This document shows, in pieces, positions 10,570 to 63,057 of a DNA stretch of 64,000 bases; the stretch's first letter is position 1; the number at the start of each line of letters is the position of its first letter. The stretch spans positions 1,618,001 through 1,682,000 of the forward strand of contig JAXDDX010000060.1 of assembly GCA_034670405.1 (NCBI GenBank), given 5' to 3'. The notes beneath the pieces were generated by a model. The model did not search any database. It was not told the origin of the DNA and worked only from the letters and a program-made list of their open reading frames with translations. Source of the DNA: Hoplostethus atlanticus. Taxonomy: Eukaryota > Chordata > Actinopteri > Trachichthyiformes > Trachichthyidae. A program made the translations under genes and the position numbers.

Positions 10570-10941
10570 TGCATTTATTTTGACTCACAACAAAGTCCAA
10601 AGGCCATGAATAAAACAGAGCAAGAGTCCTCCCTTAATTAATTGTAAATGCATGGAAATCAAGAAATGAATATATACATGAACAACAGTGAGCATACATT
10701 AATAAATGAGTAAGACAATGCATTAAGAATGCAAATACAACAAGAAAAATGATCTATATAGTCATTTATTTCCTTCAAGTCCCACTGCATCGCCTGGTAT
10801 GATGATTAACATTGTGATATCCAGAGAATTAAGAGATTTGGCTGCTGCTGCAGAGGACAGCGATGCTTCCCCTGATTATCTTCTTTTCCATGTAGAGACA
10901 ATAATAAATAACTTCAGACCAACTCAGAGGCTGACGCTTAG

Positions 10942-11040
10942 TTCTGCAGAACTTGTAATTCTGCAGAACTAATTGTACTTGAAGAATTTGTAATTCTGCA
11001 GAACTAACTAACTGTGTAGAAATAATTGAGATTTCTACAC
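10942..11040. repeat. Cluster of TTCTGCAGAA palindromes followed by a perfect 10-bp hairpin
   Basis: TTCTGCAGAA occurs at 10942-10951, 10959-10968 and 10994-11003, the last two each preceded by TTGTAA. GTGTAGAAAT (11014-11023) and ATTTCTACAC (11031-11040) then form a perfect stem with a 7-nt loop. No function is recognised. Confidence 0.7.
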
Positions 11041-14000
11041 AATTGCAAGCTCATCTCAAATACAGAAATAACTAAATACTGAAATAAATGAGTAGCAAAA
11101 TAAATTAATAAGGAGATGTATTATTTTTTCTTGATTACGCCTTTTTTTTACTCTTTTATTTAACTTTTTTTCATTTATATTTTGACATATTTCTGTTTTG
11201 TTAGTTTATTTTATATTTCTTAATAGATTTCTTAATTTCATTCCTAATTAAGGCCGATTCTGTCCTCCATATGTAATAATACTATAGTGGTAGTTAAAGT
11301 GATATCACAGTTGTCTAGCTGAAGGCTGTGAGAATTAAGGTCACATCTATGCTAGGTGTAGGTCTATTAACCATAACATGTTGTGTGTTCAATTCTAGAT
11401 TAACTGGACACTCATTGACTGATGGACCGTCTAAACCAGCACTAATGGAGCCGTCCTTTTTACTGATTGCACAGCTGCTTAGTTGACATCCTGATCAAAG
11501 CCCATCCTTGGACTAGGGCAATTTACTGAAATTACTTAATGTGCAAACAAGTACAATTATTTATTTTTGTGACGAGAGATTATACTGTTTGTTTTAGTGG
11601 TTTGCAGTCATTATAATGCATCTTTTCACTGTCTTGGTTTGGCAGACTATGAATCCATTTTCATGTTATCCAAATATTTTTCTTTTGGGAGATGGCTTAT
11701 GTGGGTTTGTAATAGGTCAATGTTTGGTATCACCAAGGTAGTGTGACAGGACTAATCCAGTCTGTAACAAGGAAACACAAGCTGTTACTCAGGTAACCGT
11801 CATAAATGTTCAACCCATTATGAACACTCCTTGGTCCTGGCGGATACTGGTGGCACAACTGCACTACTAAATCGTTACTTTAATGTTCTATTCAGGGAAT
11901 TGGTTTTAAAAGATTCCCACTTATTGTGACCAAACTGAAAATGATTTTCTTATGCTGCATTGTTCTATTACACTATTAGTGTACAGTTACAAAGCACTTA
12001 TGAACTTATTGATATTTCTCTGTTGTCTATATAGCTTGCCTTAAAGCCATTGCTTCGTAGGAATGTAGTAGATGATTGTGTTTCTATAAAGTAGTTATTG
12101 GTCTTGTGCATTAATGTGTGTTTATATACTCACTAAAGAGTATAGCAAATCTGATGCTGACAATCATCACATGCACTATATCACCCAGTGTGGGCAATTA
12201 TTGAATTGTTTGTATGTTAATATTTAATACAGAAAAATAAGGCCAGAAACATAGGCGTGCTGTAGCCATATGTTGGTGCTTACAGGAGAATGTATTTTCT
12301 TTTTAGTGGTGCAAGGATCTCAGTCCAGCACATGAATCAAGTTACTTTTAAATAATTTATGAAAGAAGGGACGTTCTATGTCTGGGGTTTAACCTCTATA
12401 TCCTTGGTAGCCTTGCAAGAACTGTTATTTGCCTCTACACATTTGTTTGCTAATGAACTAGAATTTCTTTATTTTCTTTAAGTGCTGTGCTGTTCTTTTC
12501 TATTATATCCAAATAAATGTATATTTTGATTTAATTCTTGAGCTTGTTCTTCTTTTAATGTTTTACAAACAGGGATTTGTATTCAAGATCGCAAGAGTGT
12601 TTTATCTCTCTGAAGTAGATGCCTCTTTAAATCTGTTAAATGGTGCGTCTGAGGAGGTTTAAGAAGGTCGGGTGGTAGACACGCTTTGATGAGTCACAGC
12701 TACTTCCTTAAATAGGACAGACTGGGTTGTTAAGATAACCATAAGTTATTTCCCCCCCATAGCTCACAAACAAATCAATCCTAGTGGAGTGATTAGGGGC
12801 AGACTAGATGGAGGGTAATTTTGTTGTGTAAGGAGACATTTAATGAAAGTATGCAATGTGTTTTTGGTCTGATCTATTAAATGAGAAGGAAAGATTTGTA
12901 AAATAAAATATTGAAGTATGGTGTATGAAACCTGCAGAATGCGATCTAGTTTTCTTCATGGAAATGAATGTTATTTTTGGTGTAGTTTTGCCACTAGATG
13001 TCAGTAAAGTATTTGGCCACTGAGATTATGGACATACTTAGAACAACCATGATTCACAGCACTGTAGTGACCTTGTCTCCAATAGACTCAAATTTATTTC
13101 ACTTGAGGTATGTAATGGCTGGCTCTTCATCTGTTAACACCCTCGTATTATTGCTTTTATATGCTAAATGTGCTGCACTTGTGTTTTTGTAGCACACTGT
13201 TAGTTTCTCTTCTTGACCCATAGCTCTAGTGTCAACCATACACAGTTAATCAGAGTTAATGCTATTTTTGTCCTTCATCCTGCTGGACACCATAATTTTC
13301 TCCTGGTACATACAGTATGTGTACCAAATAAAGCACTGCCTGGCTCACACTTAACTTGTTCTGCCTCGGTGAGGACTCTTCTTAGTTTACCTCCATCACT
13401 TCCTTGTTCCTGGCTTGCTAAGCTCTGCTCCATCTCTCCTTTGAAGCCTTGTTTATTCAGCTTCCTCTCACTGCTGCTGACAGCTCCATCTCTCTGCAGA
13501 GAAGTTGTTTTACCATCCAGTCCTCCCACCTAATAGAGGGATTCCAATAAACAGACTGTGAACCCACCAATAAACCAGGCAGTAGTTTTCACTGCCATGG
13601 TTTCATTCAGGATGGATGTAGATGATGTAAATATGGAAATTATATTTTTGAGATGGTGGGGCGACAAGTAGCTGGAGGAAGAAAAGGAAATCTGCTGGGT
13701 TCAGCCTCTACATCAAAGTTTGTGCAAATGAATTTAGTCAAAGCTACCTGACTTGCAGGATGTGCGCTGAGAGGGCATTTTCCACCGAGGTTTGCAGTCC
13801 ACTATCAGTCAAATCCTGGCTGTCCTCCAAGGTAATCTGTCCCATGCTCCACCTCAGTGGTTTCATAGGATCTTTTTACATTTTTGGCTACACTTCTATT
13901 TAGTTGTAAACCAGAATAATGCATAGCTAACGTTACAGTTTCACTGTGCTATGAATGCACACATGATGAAGATTTCTGATCAATGGAACAATAGAAGTGG

Positions 14001-15997
14001 TAAATAGTAAGAATTTCAGTCCTACAATCCAGCACTCCTTCATGACTCCATCATTTTTAAATGAAAAAATGACTTTCTAACATACTGCACGATTAAAGGA
14101 AAACATTTTGGAGTCAACATATAATTCACTAAATCTCTCACCACCTCTTTCTTTCTTTCGTCTCACCAGCAGGGATACACAGCAGGGATGTGAGGAGATA
14201 TTCAGTGGATGGCTTTGTTTAAACATTCTTTATTATTTCAAATGTAATCAAAACAACAGTAGTTACAGAAATTACAGACAGCTATGGTACTGTGTGATTT
14301 TGAGTCTCTTGTCATGTGATAAGTGTCATGTCATGATAAGATCAGAGCAAAACTAGGTCACAGTTCAATACTCGTTATTTCCTTATATTAAGCTCTGGCA
14401 ATCAATGCAGAAAAGGAACAGCACACTGCGGTAACCTATCTCTTCTTCATCTAAAATAATGTGTTAAGAAAGTGGAGTGAAAGAAATTAGTCAAGTCCAG
14501 TGAAGCAAGTGATTACTGAAGGCTTTGCTACAAACCTCTTGTTTTATATCATCAGACTGTCTAGGCTTCGCCGACACGTTTAACACACACACAAATCCCA
14601 CTCTCAGCCACTTTACCTGCCTGCATTTGACAGTGGTTATAAAAACATTTGCAGTTTCAAATGGCACTGTACAACACAACAAGCAGATGTTCAAAGCACT
14701 CGCAAAGAGCATTTCTCCCCAGGGAAGATGGCATGGAAAAGCCATTGGCCCATCGAGCTAATCCCTCTCCCCTCACTCACATACACCTATAACAGTGTTT
14801 TGGAAAAGAGCTCAGCTTTATGATGAGCCATAAAAGGGGTTTGAAAGCCTGGGAGCTGTACTCTTATCAACACCAATAATTCTGCCTCAGGTCAGTGTGA
14901 AGTTTGCTAACAGCCAGTAAATCATTCATTCGGCGTCTTTGTACATGACGTTTGCATGCCTCTTTGGGTCTGTGAGTTACAGCTGATCTGTGTTGATAGC
15001 GAGAGTGCAATTGGAGGAAGCAGTGGTCTCACTGCATTTAGATGAAAGATGTCATATAAAACTGTATAGAAGTTTTGTATGACATTGCAAATTGGATTGT
15101 TAATTCAGTCTATGGCTGCGAAGCACTAATAAAGCCACTACTAATACTTAGATACAGAGACTGGTACATTCTGGATAGCGGTACGGCTCGTGAGCAGTAA
15201 TGAGTTGGGACATATAGGGTGTCGTCATTCTGGGGAGGTTGAGGTAAATATTGCAAAATATAGCTCACTCAGTTGCTGATTGGTCTTTGGTCTCGATGTC
15301 ATGACAACAAGGGGTGAATGAAAAAAATCCAGATGAGTATGATTGTGATTCGATCTATATTTTGACATGTAAAAGTGGATTGGTGTCATACTGCACTTTT
15401 GACTTTATTTTTCAGAATTCTAGGATACCAGGAATGTCTCTCGGATGAGTCGACAATCATCGGCGTAAAACCTTTTTTTATTTTTCTTGAAATAATATTT
15501 GACAACAGAAATCAGTTTGTTTTAATACGTTCGAAAGCCTCGTCAATATTGATCTGCAACAGAGATGATTGGGAACAATATTCACATTTGAGTAAAAAAG
15601 TAGAGAAAAAGGCCACTCATAAAAAATCAAAAGAGGTTTCCAATACCATACTGGTATACTACACATCAATTACCTGAATCTGCAAATGTTTTGGCAAGGG
15701 CTGAAGCCTTGGTATATACATTATTGTGTTAACATGGACAAGCCAATCATCGTAATTGTGTTCACATGGACACAGACTAGCCAATCGTTATGCTGGCAGC
15801 AGGTCATATTGGAATAGGAAACCACACCACACTGCAAAATCAAGGAAAACTCCAATCGGGCCGGTGTGTTTTCTGTTTTCTGGTCCGTGCAAGTGGACTA
15901 AGTACCTCAGATTAATCAATGAGAATCAACTATGCAGAGCCAGCTCAAACAGACCTACCCTTCAAGCAGGTGGATATCCAATCACTACCGTAAACCG

Positions 15998-16062
<65 letters not shown>
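15998..16062. repeat. Compound (CT)n(CA)n microsatellite
   Basis: About eight CT units run directly into about 24 CA units. A poly-A run follows at about 16153-16171. Confidence 0.95.
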
Positions 16063-16064
<2 letters not shown>

Positions 16065-17232
16065 AAGAAATCACTAACACATTAGAGAACACATTCACCA
16101 TACACACTCACAAGCGCCTGTCTTGTAATTTTGCATTAGTACCACGTCAAATGAAAAAAAAAAAAAAAAAATGTGCATGGAAAAAAAAACGTTGTGCAAA
16201 ATCTATTCAAGGACAAAATGGCATGGCCGTAATGAAAACAATGCAAAATAACAAATAAAAACAACAACATACAATGGCAATCGGTAACATATGCAATCAA
16301 TCAAAGGAGCAATCAAAAGAATGAGAAGAATAGAAGAGTATGCCCATCACCCATTCAAGGAATACCGAGATATTCCCGGTAAATAAAAAACATCTTCATG
16401 ATCAGAAAATGAAACCAGCCAAAAATCCGAAACTAAAAGTATCAACCGTGATGTTGTTCTGAATGCTACTGCCAGCTGGTTATCAGGTCACGTCATATCG
16501 CACAGCTGTAGCCTCGCTGCGGACAACGGGCCACGGAAAAGTTAATGGAGCCTGGTATGGTATTGGAAAGCAATACCGACAACCTACACAGATAAATATG
16601 CCAACCCCTGTGAAAACGACAGACTGAAAGACAAAAGGAAAACAGAAGCAAAAACCTGATGGTTATACAAAGGCCTATATAACCCCACCGACAATAAAGT
16701 GGAAATCTCTGTTCACATACTCTGTATTGTTTCTGAAAATATATATTGTATAATTCATCCAATCCCCTCAGGTACACCAGTGTGAGTCTAGGCAGTCGGG
16801 CTGTACAACCATTCAACATGACAGTAGCCTTACATACTCTTGATGACCTCAATGCTAAACCCTCCCTCTGTCCCCAATAAGCCACTCCCTTTGCAAACAG
16901 GAGCTCTTTAAGGACCTGGACAATGCGCTGATCTGGGATTAGTTTTCAGGGTTTTTCCCACAGCACAGTTCTTCTGGCATCCTCGGTTCTTATATCATAT
17001 CTGGGCTCTCCTGGTACAGTCTCATCTAGTGCTCACTGGAGGACAATCCAGGGTCAATTCCACAATCTTTCACGTCTCACGAGTCACTCTGTACACGTTT
17101 CTGCCAATGAGCGGCAGCGGGCCGATCCTGGAGGTCAGTTCCTGGCGAGAAGTCCCTGTGGAGCAGGTGCGAGAAGGGAGGAGGGGTGGCGTGGAAAGGG
17201 GGCTGTGGGGGATGTGGACGCCCCCTCCTCCC

Positions 17233-55163
<37,931 letters not shown>

Positions 55164-56549
55164 CTAAGGAGACAGGAAGAGAAGCCATGAGTAGGTAAGA
55201 AACATTGGTATAGGATAAAAAATATATAAAATCAGTAGCGGAGCATGGCCTGAAGCCAAATCACCTTAAGATACTCATTTAATATCATTACATTTACTGT
55301 AGGCCACCACAAATATACTTTTACTGCTGCAATAACGCTGCACGGTCAATATACCTTTCTAGCCAATGAATGGTAAACTGTTGAACCCAGTATTAGCAGT
55401 CAAACTGAAAGGAAAATCTGCTGGCCTGCATTGTGCACTGGTAGATTGTAGAAGCAACATAATTACATGGGACAATAATGTTTTTACTGTCAATAAGGCA
55501 CAGAGCCAGGGACTGCTCGAGCCATTAATCTTCTGCCTCTCCCTCATATTTCACTGTCTCAGCGGACTAGTCTCATTGCTTTGGGGAGAAATCTCACTCT
55601 GGCTGAAACAGATGCACATTAGGAGTGACTCAGCAGCTGTCACACAGACCAGTGGGCCATATTCATACCCAATCATCCCTGTCAGTGGGTCTGAAATGGG
55701 GTGCTGGTGACAGGTGAGGAATGGTACTGTTTTAATGGAAACATGAACTTGATTAAAGTTTTCTTTTCCTTGTCTTCTTTGAAGGTCTGAGGCTGGTGGT
55801 GTTGGTTCAGCCTGTTTCTGGTCTTAACATGCTACTTTGTGTTTTGTGTTCTGCCTCTGTTTCCTGCGTTCTACATTTCAGTCAACCAACTCACGTATTG
55901 ATTGACAATTTTATTGAGAATAAACTGCAAATACAGATTTACTTTGACAGATTTACTGCCTGAGGGCGCGATCGGCAGTATTCCTCCCTAGGGGGACTAT
56001 GAAACAGAGCCCACAGGTGGATGCTGGGGTGGATTTGCTGGGGTGGTGGTGGGGTGAGAGCTTCATCAGCTTAGCATGAACGGCAACAGAGCAACACGGT
56101 GTGCCGAGTGGCAGCAGCAGAGAACGAGCAGTGAGTGTGACAGCTTAAATAGGCCACGCAATTGCGGTGGCTAAGCGGACGCATCAGCTGACACATCAGC
56201 TGACTGGGCCGTAGCTTCACTCGAGTATGTTTGCCTGAAATAGCTCCGCAGGCTTCGCTCCATTTGTTTACCTTGTTTTGGGTTGTATCGTTGACTAGCT
56301 AGATCTAGGTAGGCCCATCTCTGTAAAGGCCTTTGAGGCATGTTTTGTGATGAAGGGCTTTATGGATAAACCTGATTAACAGAGCACCTGACGGACCGAA
56401 ATGTGCAGCGTCAGTACAGGTGTTGGTTCCCTGTGTTGAAATGGGTCAGAATGAGGCTGCATAAGGCATAAGGCAGATTATCCGAGGCCCTGTCCTCCAG
56501 ACCTCTCTCTAATAATTACAGCCAAGAAGGACCTTGGCAGTCCAACGTC

Positions 56550-56732
56550 AGGTGGATTGGAGACTCTAAATTGCCCATAGGTATGAATGTGAGTGGGAGA
56601 TGACTATCTGTGTTGGACTGGTGACCTGTCCAGGATGTGTCCCTGCCTTCCACCCAATGTATGCTGGGATAAGCTCCAGCCTCCCGCTACCCTGAATAGG
56701 AATACGTGGGTAAAGACAATGAATGAATAATA
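56550..56732 (+). mobile_element. Short 3' fragment of a common teleost retroelement
   Basis: Runs from GGATTGGAGACTCTAAATTG through GGACTGGTGACCTGTCCAGG and TGGGATAAGCTCCAGCC to an AATGAATGAATA tail. This sequence recurs widely in fish genomes as remembered. The tandem tail suggests a non-LTR 3' end or derived SINE. No coding remains. Confidence 0.7.
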
Positions 56733-58351
56733 AACTTTGTTTATATTGCGTTTTTTCTAGAAACAAAGTTTACTTTCAAACCATTGCAACTATGCAAATC
56801 AGGTTGGCTGGAGGACAAAAGCAAACTGCTGATTCCTGTTATTTCTCTTATTTCTCTTCTTATTTTTCTTCTTATTTCTCTTTCCCGCTCCTCCTTTTAT
56901 GAGACGGAGGTCATTGGGTTTAATTAGCACTGTGTGTTTTCCACCCTTTTCTTTTCCTCCTTCTGTCTTTTCTCTCGTACTCACACTTCTTTCTCTGTCT
57001 TTTTCTCTTTCTCTTTGCTCTTCCTACTGCCCTCCCTCAACCCCCACCCCCCCCTCTCTCTCTCCTCCCACCCACCATCCCTCTGGGGCCCAGGCCGGTG
57101 GAAGAGAGAGAGCGGAGGGGTTTAAGATGCTAATGCGCCCAAAGTGGAGGCTGACAGATTCACTTTATAATGAGCGAGTGCAAAGCAAGTAGCGAAGAGA
57201 CCGATCTGCCCGTAGAGGTAAGTGTTGACACGCACAAGGACACAACACAGAGCCTGAGGAGGCCTGGGATAAATGCTTCACAGTTTACAGCTAGAGCTAA
57301 CTTTTTAATGAAGTCACCACAAGACAGGCAGGAGCACCACATACTGTTTCTGAGCAGATCATCTCAATCTTGTTGGTGGGTCCCCTACAGCAGCGCCCCT
57401 GGCCAACTATTCACTCACTCTCTCTCATTCTCCCCATACCGCTTTCACTCCCTGACACTCACTCTGTCCCTCTCACCTCATCAACTAATGGTCATTAGTT
57501 ACGTCCATCAGGACAATGTAGCCATGCAAGCTTCCCGTCCGCAGCAGTTATATATTTTAATCCTTAGAGGAACCTATACATTCCACAGTCACATGAGCAT
57601 CTATTCTTGCCCCCCAAAGGATCTTTGTCAGAACCTCAATATACGATGGAAAGCTGGCAAATGGAGGATACTTTAAAATACACCATGACCAGAACAGAGA
57701 GGCCTTGAATAAATGACTGTGCTTTTCCCAGCATGTCTCTCTCTGAATGGCCGTGATGAGTCACCATTTAAAGGAACACCTGCACAAAGCTCTGCTTCTC
57801 TTAAGAAGCGGTTCTGAGCGTCACCTCTCTGATTCAGGGACAGCAAACGCTCTTATTATCCAGGGGATACGAGGGCTTTTGTGAAGCTTTTGAGAGGGCA
57901 CCAAGAGCAGACCCCTGAGGAACACCTAAAATAACCTCCCAGCAGGAAAAGGCTTCTCCTCGACATGTGAGTGTTCCTCGCCTTTTGTGTGAGAGGAAAT
58001 CTTTCCCCTCTATTTTGCTTTCACTCCCTCTGAATGCCCCACATACTTTTATCCTGACTCAGTTGAGCCGTCTTGTTGGCCGGACTCACGCCTGTCAACA
58101 CCCCTGATCCCCAAACACCGGGAGAACTGTAATTTGGCTTCACCTAAACCTCTCAAGGACATTTAGGAGATCATAAAATCACAGACTAAAGGTGCTGTCT
58201 GCACCCCTTCTTTCATTCTGCTCCTTCTTTCAGTTTCTGCTTATATCCCTCTTTTGTCTTGGTGCCTACCTGACTCAATGTTACTGACAGGAGACTTCCA
58301 CACATGACTGGCAAGTTTTGGAGGCGGAGCAAAGAATGCTTCGGTGTGTAC

Positions 58352-58354
<3 letters not shown>

Positions 58355-58394
<40 letters not shown>
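58355..58394. repeat. (GT)20 microsatellite
   Basis: GT run in plxdc2 intron 1. Confidence 0.95.
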
Positions 58395-58398
<4 letters not shown>

Positions 58399-59213
58399 TC
58401 AGGGTGTGAGCATCTAGAAAAAGGCTGAAAAAGGTTTGATTGAAGCCTTTTCGGCATAAATGTCCCAGTAGTTTCTTAGCTTCCTCTATCTCTGGGCGTC
58501 ACAGCACTTATTCCAGCGCTCATTGAAAGCTACTTTATCAAAGTACCAGCAGACCCCAGTTCAGGCACGCTGGAGAAACCTTCTCTCACGGAGGGCCGTC
58601 CAGGTCTGCACGGCCCCGTTCACACGAACACGATACGTCAAAAAACGAATGGATTGGCAGAGAGCAGTGCGTGAAAATTTCCCAACCCAGTCCTTCAAAA
58701 AAGTTTAAACTAGCTCAACTTTTGACGGAGTGGAGGTAAATATTGTCCGCTAACAGACTTCATCAGCCAATGATCACCACAGTCTCTGCCTTTCCAGAAC
58801 TGTATAACCCAGATTCATCGGAGAGCATTTCCATGGCGGATGGTGAGCTCAAACTGGCCTTGCAGGTTCATTCTTACTAGTTCGTTCATTCAGTGCAAAC
58901 TACGTGGTTTGAACGCATAACAGTATTGCTCACCAGGGTCAACATGGAGTAAGCTGTTATGTCTATTACTGATGTCATTGGAATTGCACTCAAAATAACT
59001 AAAACAAGTCCGTAACTTGCAGTTGAGAGAGTTTGTGTGATTAAAAACGCTGTTCTGAAAAATGCACTGGACATACTCTTGTATACAGCAAAGACATTAT
59101 GATTAACAATATCACTCAGAGAGAACATTGCGTATTATCCCTCGATTCAATGTGTCCTGTTCTCTACATTAGTGATGATTTATTGGGAGCGGCTGTCAGG
59201 AGAAGCACGGCGT

Positions 59214-59218
<5 letters not shown>

Positions 59219-59269
<51 letters not shown>
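59219..59269. repeat. (CA)25 microsatellite
   Basis: CA run in plxdc2 intron 1. Confidence 0.95.
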
Positions 59270-59270
<1 letters not shown>

Positions 59271-62200
59271 CATCACCACCCAAAAGCTTGTCATGACGTG
59301 TAAATCAAACGGCGTTGTGATGACCTTCCCTTTAATGTTTAAGCAAGAGCTGTCATCAGATCACATGCTTCGGTTTCAAAAGCCCATCTGATTTATTAAT
59401 CTTAATTAATCCCCTAAAAAACATGTCAGCTCGGTCCACACGATGAGATCAGATTCAGATTCAGAGAGGGAGAGATCCGAGTACAGAAGAAACCTGAGTA
59501 CAGAAAAAAAGAGCATTAAAGTACGCCTGAAGTCTGCCTCTTGGAAACTGGAGAGTTTGGTGCGGGATGGTTATTATCCAGATCAATGATGGCAAAATAA
59601 ATAAACAGCAAAAATCCTAACTGCTATTGTTCAGAAGAGACAGAAAGATGCACAATTTTGATCGCCTTGAAGAAAGTGGCCTCTCGACAGTCTGGAGTCC
59701 CGAGGTGGTGCTTGACACTGATCCACCGACAGGCGGACATCGGACTGAATTTACGGCCCCTCTCACATGTCAAAGCACAGCCTGTGGAGCCTCATGATGT
59801 GCAGGGTCATCTCAGAGAAGAGCATATAAAACTGACAACAGCATGTTATCAGCTATAGCTAATAAGCAGATAAGCCTAGACATTTGACTGATGAGTTAAT
59901 AACCTGGGGCTTTAAAGGAGATGGCTGCTCCATCTGCTGTTTCATCTCAGATAATAGAAAGAGATGGGAGTGTTGTTGCTGCTCTCTGACCCGAGATCAG
60001 TCAAATAAACTTCTATTTTCATTTCACTATCTCATATTGGGCTAATAGATTATGGACGCCAAACAGCAAATTTACTCATTGTTCATTACTCACCACCTAT
60101 TCATTTCCTTATTGCTTTTATTACTTACTTGTACAGCAAGTGAGATACAGAAGAGGTTTAGAAAAAAAGGATTATTGCTTTCACCACATCAATAACCAAC
60201 TACACTTCAAATCTCTGTCGCCCGGGGACGAGAGACAAGAAAGTTAAATAAAATAAGCCTTTGCATAAAGCAGGGTCCGTCCAAATTCCAGACGTGCGAC
60301 AGTCTGTAATTATTACGCAGAGGAAAGCGTGCTTTGCTAACCTGCAGCAGCCTGCGTTTTACTATCTTAAAACACAGCCTGTCATTAAACACATAAAGTC
60401 AGAACTAGACTAGAGGAGAAAGGAAGAGACAGAACCTGTGTGTAGTTAAAGGCCTTAAGAGCGATCTCATTTCAAACAGTAATATTAGAGTCTTAAATCA
60501 TACGTTTGAAAATCTTAGATAATGAGCGCATGAGACACAGAGAAAGTAGGACACACACGTTTACAGTACAAAGGTGAACGCGTATGCACATCTACTTAAA
60601 CTGTTTTTCACCGAGGGAATTCAAAGCTCTCGTACTAAAAATAAATTATAATCACTTTCCTTCTAAAACTCTCCCTCCTGAGAGAGGCAGAGACTCATCA
60701 AGCGAGCTTCCTGCCTGTCATGTGTGCACCATTACTCCAGACATTCTGTTTTGCCAACAATTAGTCGCATCTTTCCAAGTGAAGGCGCTGCATCGCAAGC
60801 CCTCGCCTGAGGTACGGGATGGGACTGCAAATTGAGATGCAAACGGACACTTCTGGCATTGACATTCTGTCTAACGCTCAAATGCATTAACTTGCTGTGG
60901 CTACCTGCAGCACAACATCTTAGATCGTGATTTCCAAACTCTGGCACCCAAAATTGGATGCAGGCTTACTCCTGCTAGACCCCGATATGAAATTCAGCCT
61001 GGGATCAAAGGCAAGAGAATAAATTTGTCATTTGAGCAAATGTTTGAGGAACCTGCTTTAGATTATGCCACATTTGACCTTTACCCCTGCATTGTTGACA
61101 CACTCATGCAATATATGGCCCACTTTATCATGAATGGCATTCGATGGCACTGCAAAATAATAACTTATACGCTGTGGTGAGAACCTGCTCTTGTATGTCA
61201 ACCAAATAGGAAAAGAGCCAGGTGTGAAAGAGGGCTATAAATAAAAGCCAATCTCCTCACTCCCCAAGTGTTAATTACAATCTACAGAGCATGGAAGCGG
61301 TAGGGAATTCATTAGGTGGAGACTAATGTTGCGTTCACAGTGCCTGGGGAAACACAGGCCCAATGAAGAGGACAGGTGTCAGGACTGCGTGTTTATGGGG
61401 GGGAAGGAGGTGGAGGGAAGAGAAAGACGGGAAATAGGAGGGAGAGGAAGACCTGGATGGGAGCTAGACGTGTCCAACTCTAAGACCAGTGAATTTTAAT
61501 CAAGGTCTTGAACAAATTGATTTTTTTTTTAAAGAAGTCCCGAAGAAAATTGTTGATTTCCTTTCTGAGCATCTGCTCAACACACTAAATACACTGGACA
61601 CAAAATCCAAACAGTCAAAACCACAAAATACACAGTAACAAATCCCAGGCACACAGTATCAAACCCCAAAACACAGGGTCACAAGCGCTAAAGTAAACCA
61701 TCATGCAGTCTGCTGTCACCACCGTGGCTTTTTTTTTTTAAATGTAATTTGGGGTTGTCTTGGCTCCAGCATTGGTCAGTGCAGGAATTGTATACAAAAA
61801 TGCTTTGGAAAAAGAGACAAAGAGACAAAGACAGTTAGACAGACAAAGAGACAGAAAGGCAGACAGGGAGAGCTGCAGACAGTCAGAGGACAGGAAGAGA
61901 AAGGAAAGCAATGGGGTGGATGGATTACAAAGAGGAGTGCGTATTCAAGTGTGCTTCCTGAGTGACACAGGCGTTTTGGAATTAAGGATTCCAGTCAGGC
62001 AGGAGTGTCTGTCTCATATTTCAGGAGATTGAGTGATAGAGTGCAGGGCTACAGAGAACTGCTGCTTGCTCCCATTCCACATTTCAACTTTGGGGCTGAG
62101 CAATATGGCCCAGCAGCCTTGAGGCCTTGAATCGCTCTACCATAAGAGTGTTGGGCCTGGCAGGCAATGTATCACTGGACCACTAGACCTCCTGTGACAG

Positions 62201-63057
62201 ATTATTTCTCCACCCTCCAGTGCAGACTATTACCTGTGGTAATAATACAGTATTCTTACAGGTCACTGACTAGCCATGGCAAAAAAAACGGTCATGGAAT
62301 CTTTGTACAAAAAAACCACAACATCTCTCATTCTGCCTCGCTAGCCTGCTGAAATCTCTCCATGAAAACGCTAAATCTCTCCTTTCACCGTTCCCACAGT
62401 CGTCTGACTGCTTGCTTAACAGACCTTAAAATTGGAAATGGTCAAATCTGTACCAGTGAATAGAGTGGGAAAGGACGGACAAAGGCCCAGAGTTGTACTC
62501 TGATATGCCACATCACAAACAATAGCATTGCCTTTACCCTCTAGGTTCACACTGGTACTACTTTCTGTAGATTAACACAGACCTACACACCTAACATGAG
62601 ACGTACACTACAGGGTACTTTGTCCACTAGTCAACTGTCATTCTCCTCAAAGCATTTAACCACAGAAGGTTTAGACATATGGTTAAAGGACCTTGAACTA
62701 ACTGATTCACCTTGTATTTTTGCTGAATACACATTTTCTACCACACCTGGGACGAAATAATAATTCTTGCAAAGTACATCTGGGTGGGCTTTAACTGCAT
62801 CGGGACAATTCAGCATCTGGTAATTTACTGGTCATAGAAAAGGATGCCAAATTGTCTTTTAAATACTTTCCTGTGTTTGCCTAAAATGTTTGGCGCTCCT
62901 ATTTTCCACCCATCTGCTACACCAAGCAGGTCAACCAACAAAGAAACAAACAAAAACACAATAAGGATTCATTTCCAATACTACTTGACCGAGGTCTGTT
63001 TCCTACAGTAGTCAGATCAAAGTCATGAAAAGGTCACAAATTGTTATGGTCACAAAA

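Larger units (their letters stand above)
10570..17232. other. Gene-free spacer between the GIMAP-like gene and the plxdc2 stop codon
   Basis: No conserved reading frame is seen. The GIMAP-like transcript may end at AATAAA 10609-10614 or run on to 12512-12517. The left end of the plxdc2 3' UTR is unknown; minus-strand AATAAA sites at 15477-15482 and 15404-15409 are candidates about 1.75 kb past its stop. Palindromes near 10942-11040 and a CT/CA microsatellite at 15998-16062 are listed separately. Short ORFs such as 13213-13533 look random. Confidence 0.5.

Noticed and set aside
13213..13533. 106-codon plus-strand frame downstream of the GIMAP-like gene
   Set aside because: No start context, composition or motif support; the minus strand is also open there by chance.
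57170..57217. Possible plus-strand first exon MSECKASSEETDLPVE followed by GTAAGT
   Set aside because: Sixteen residues with no family resemblance and no matching downstream exon; a chance donor is likely.
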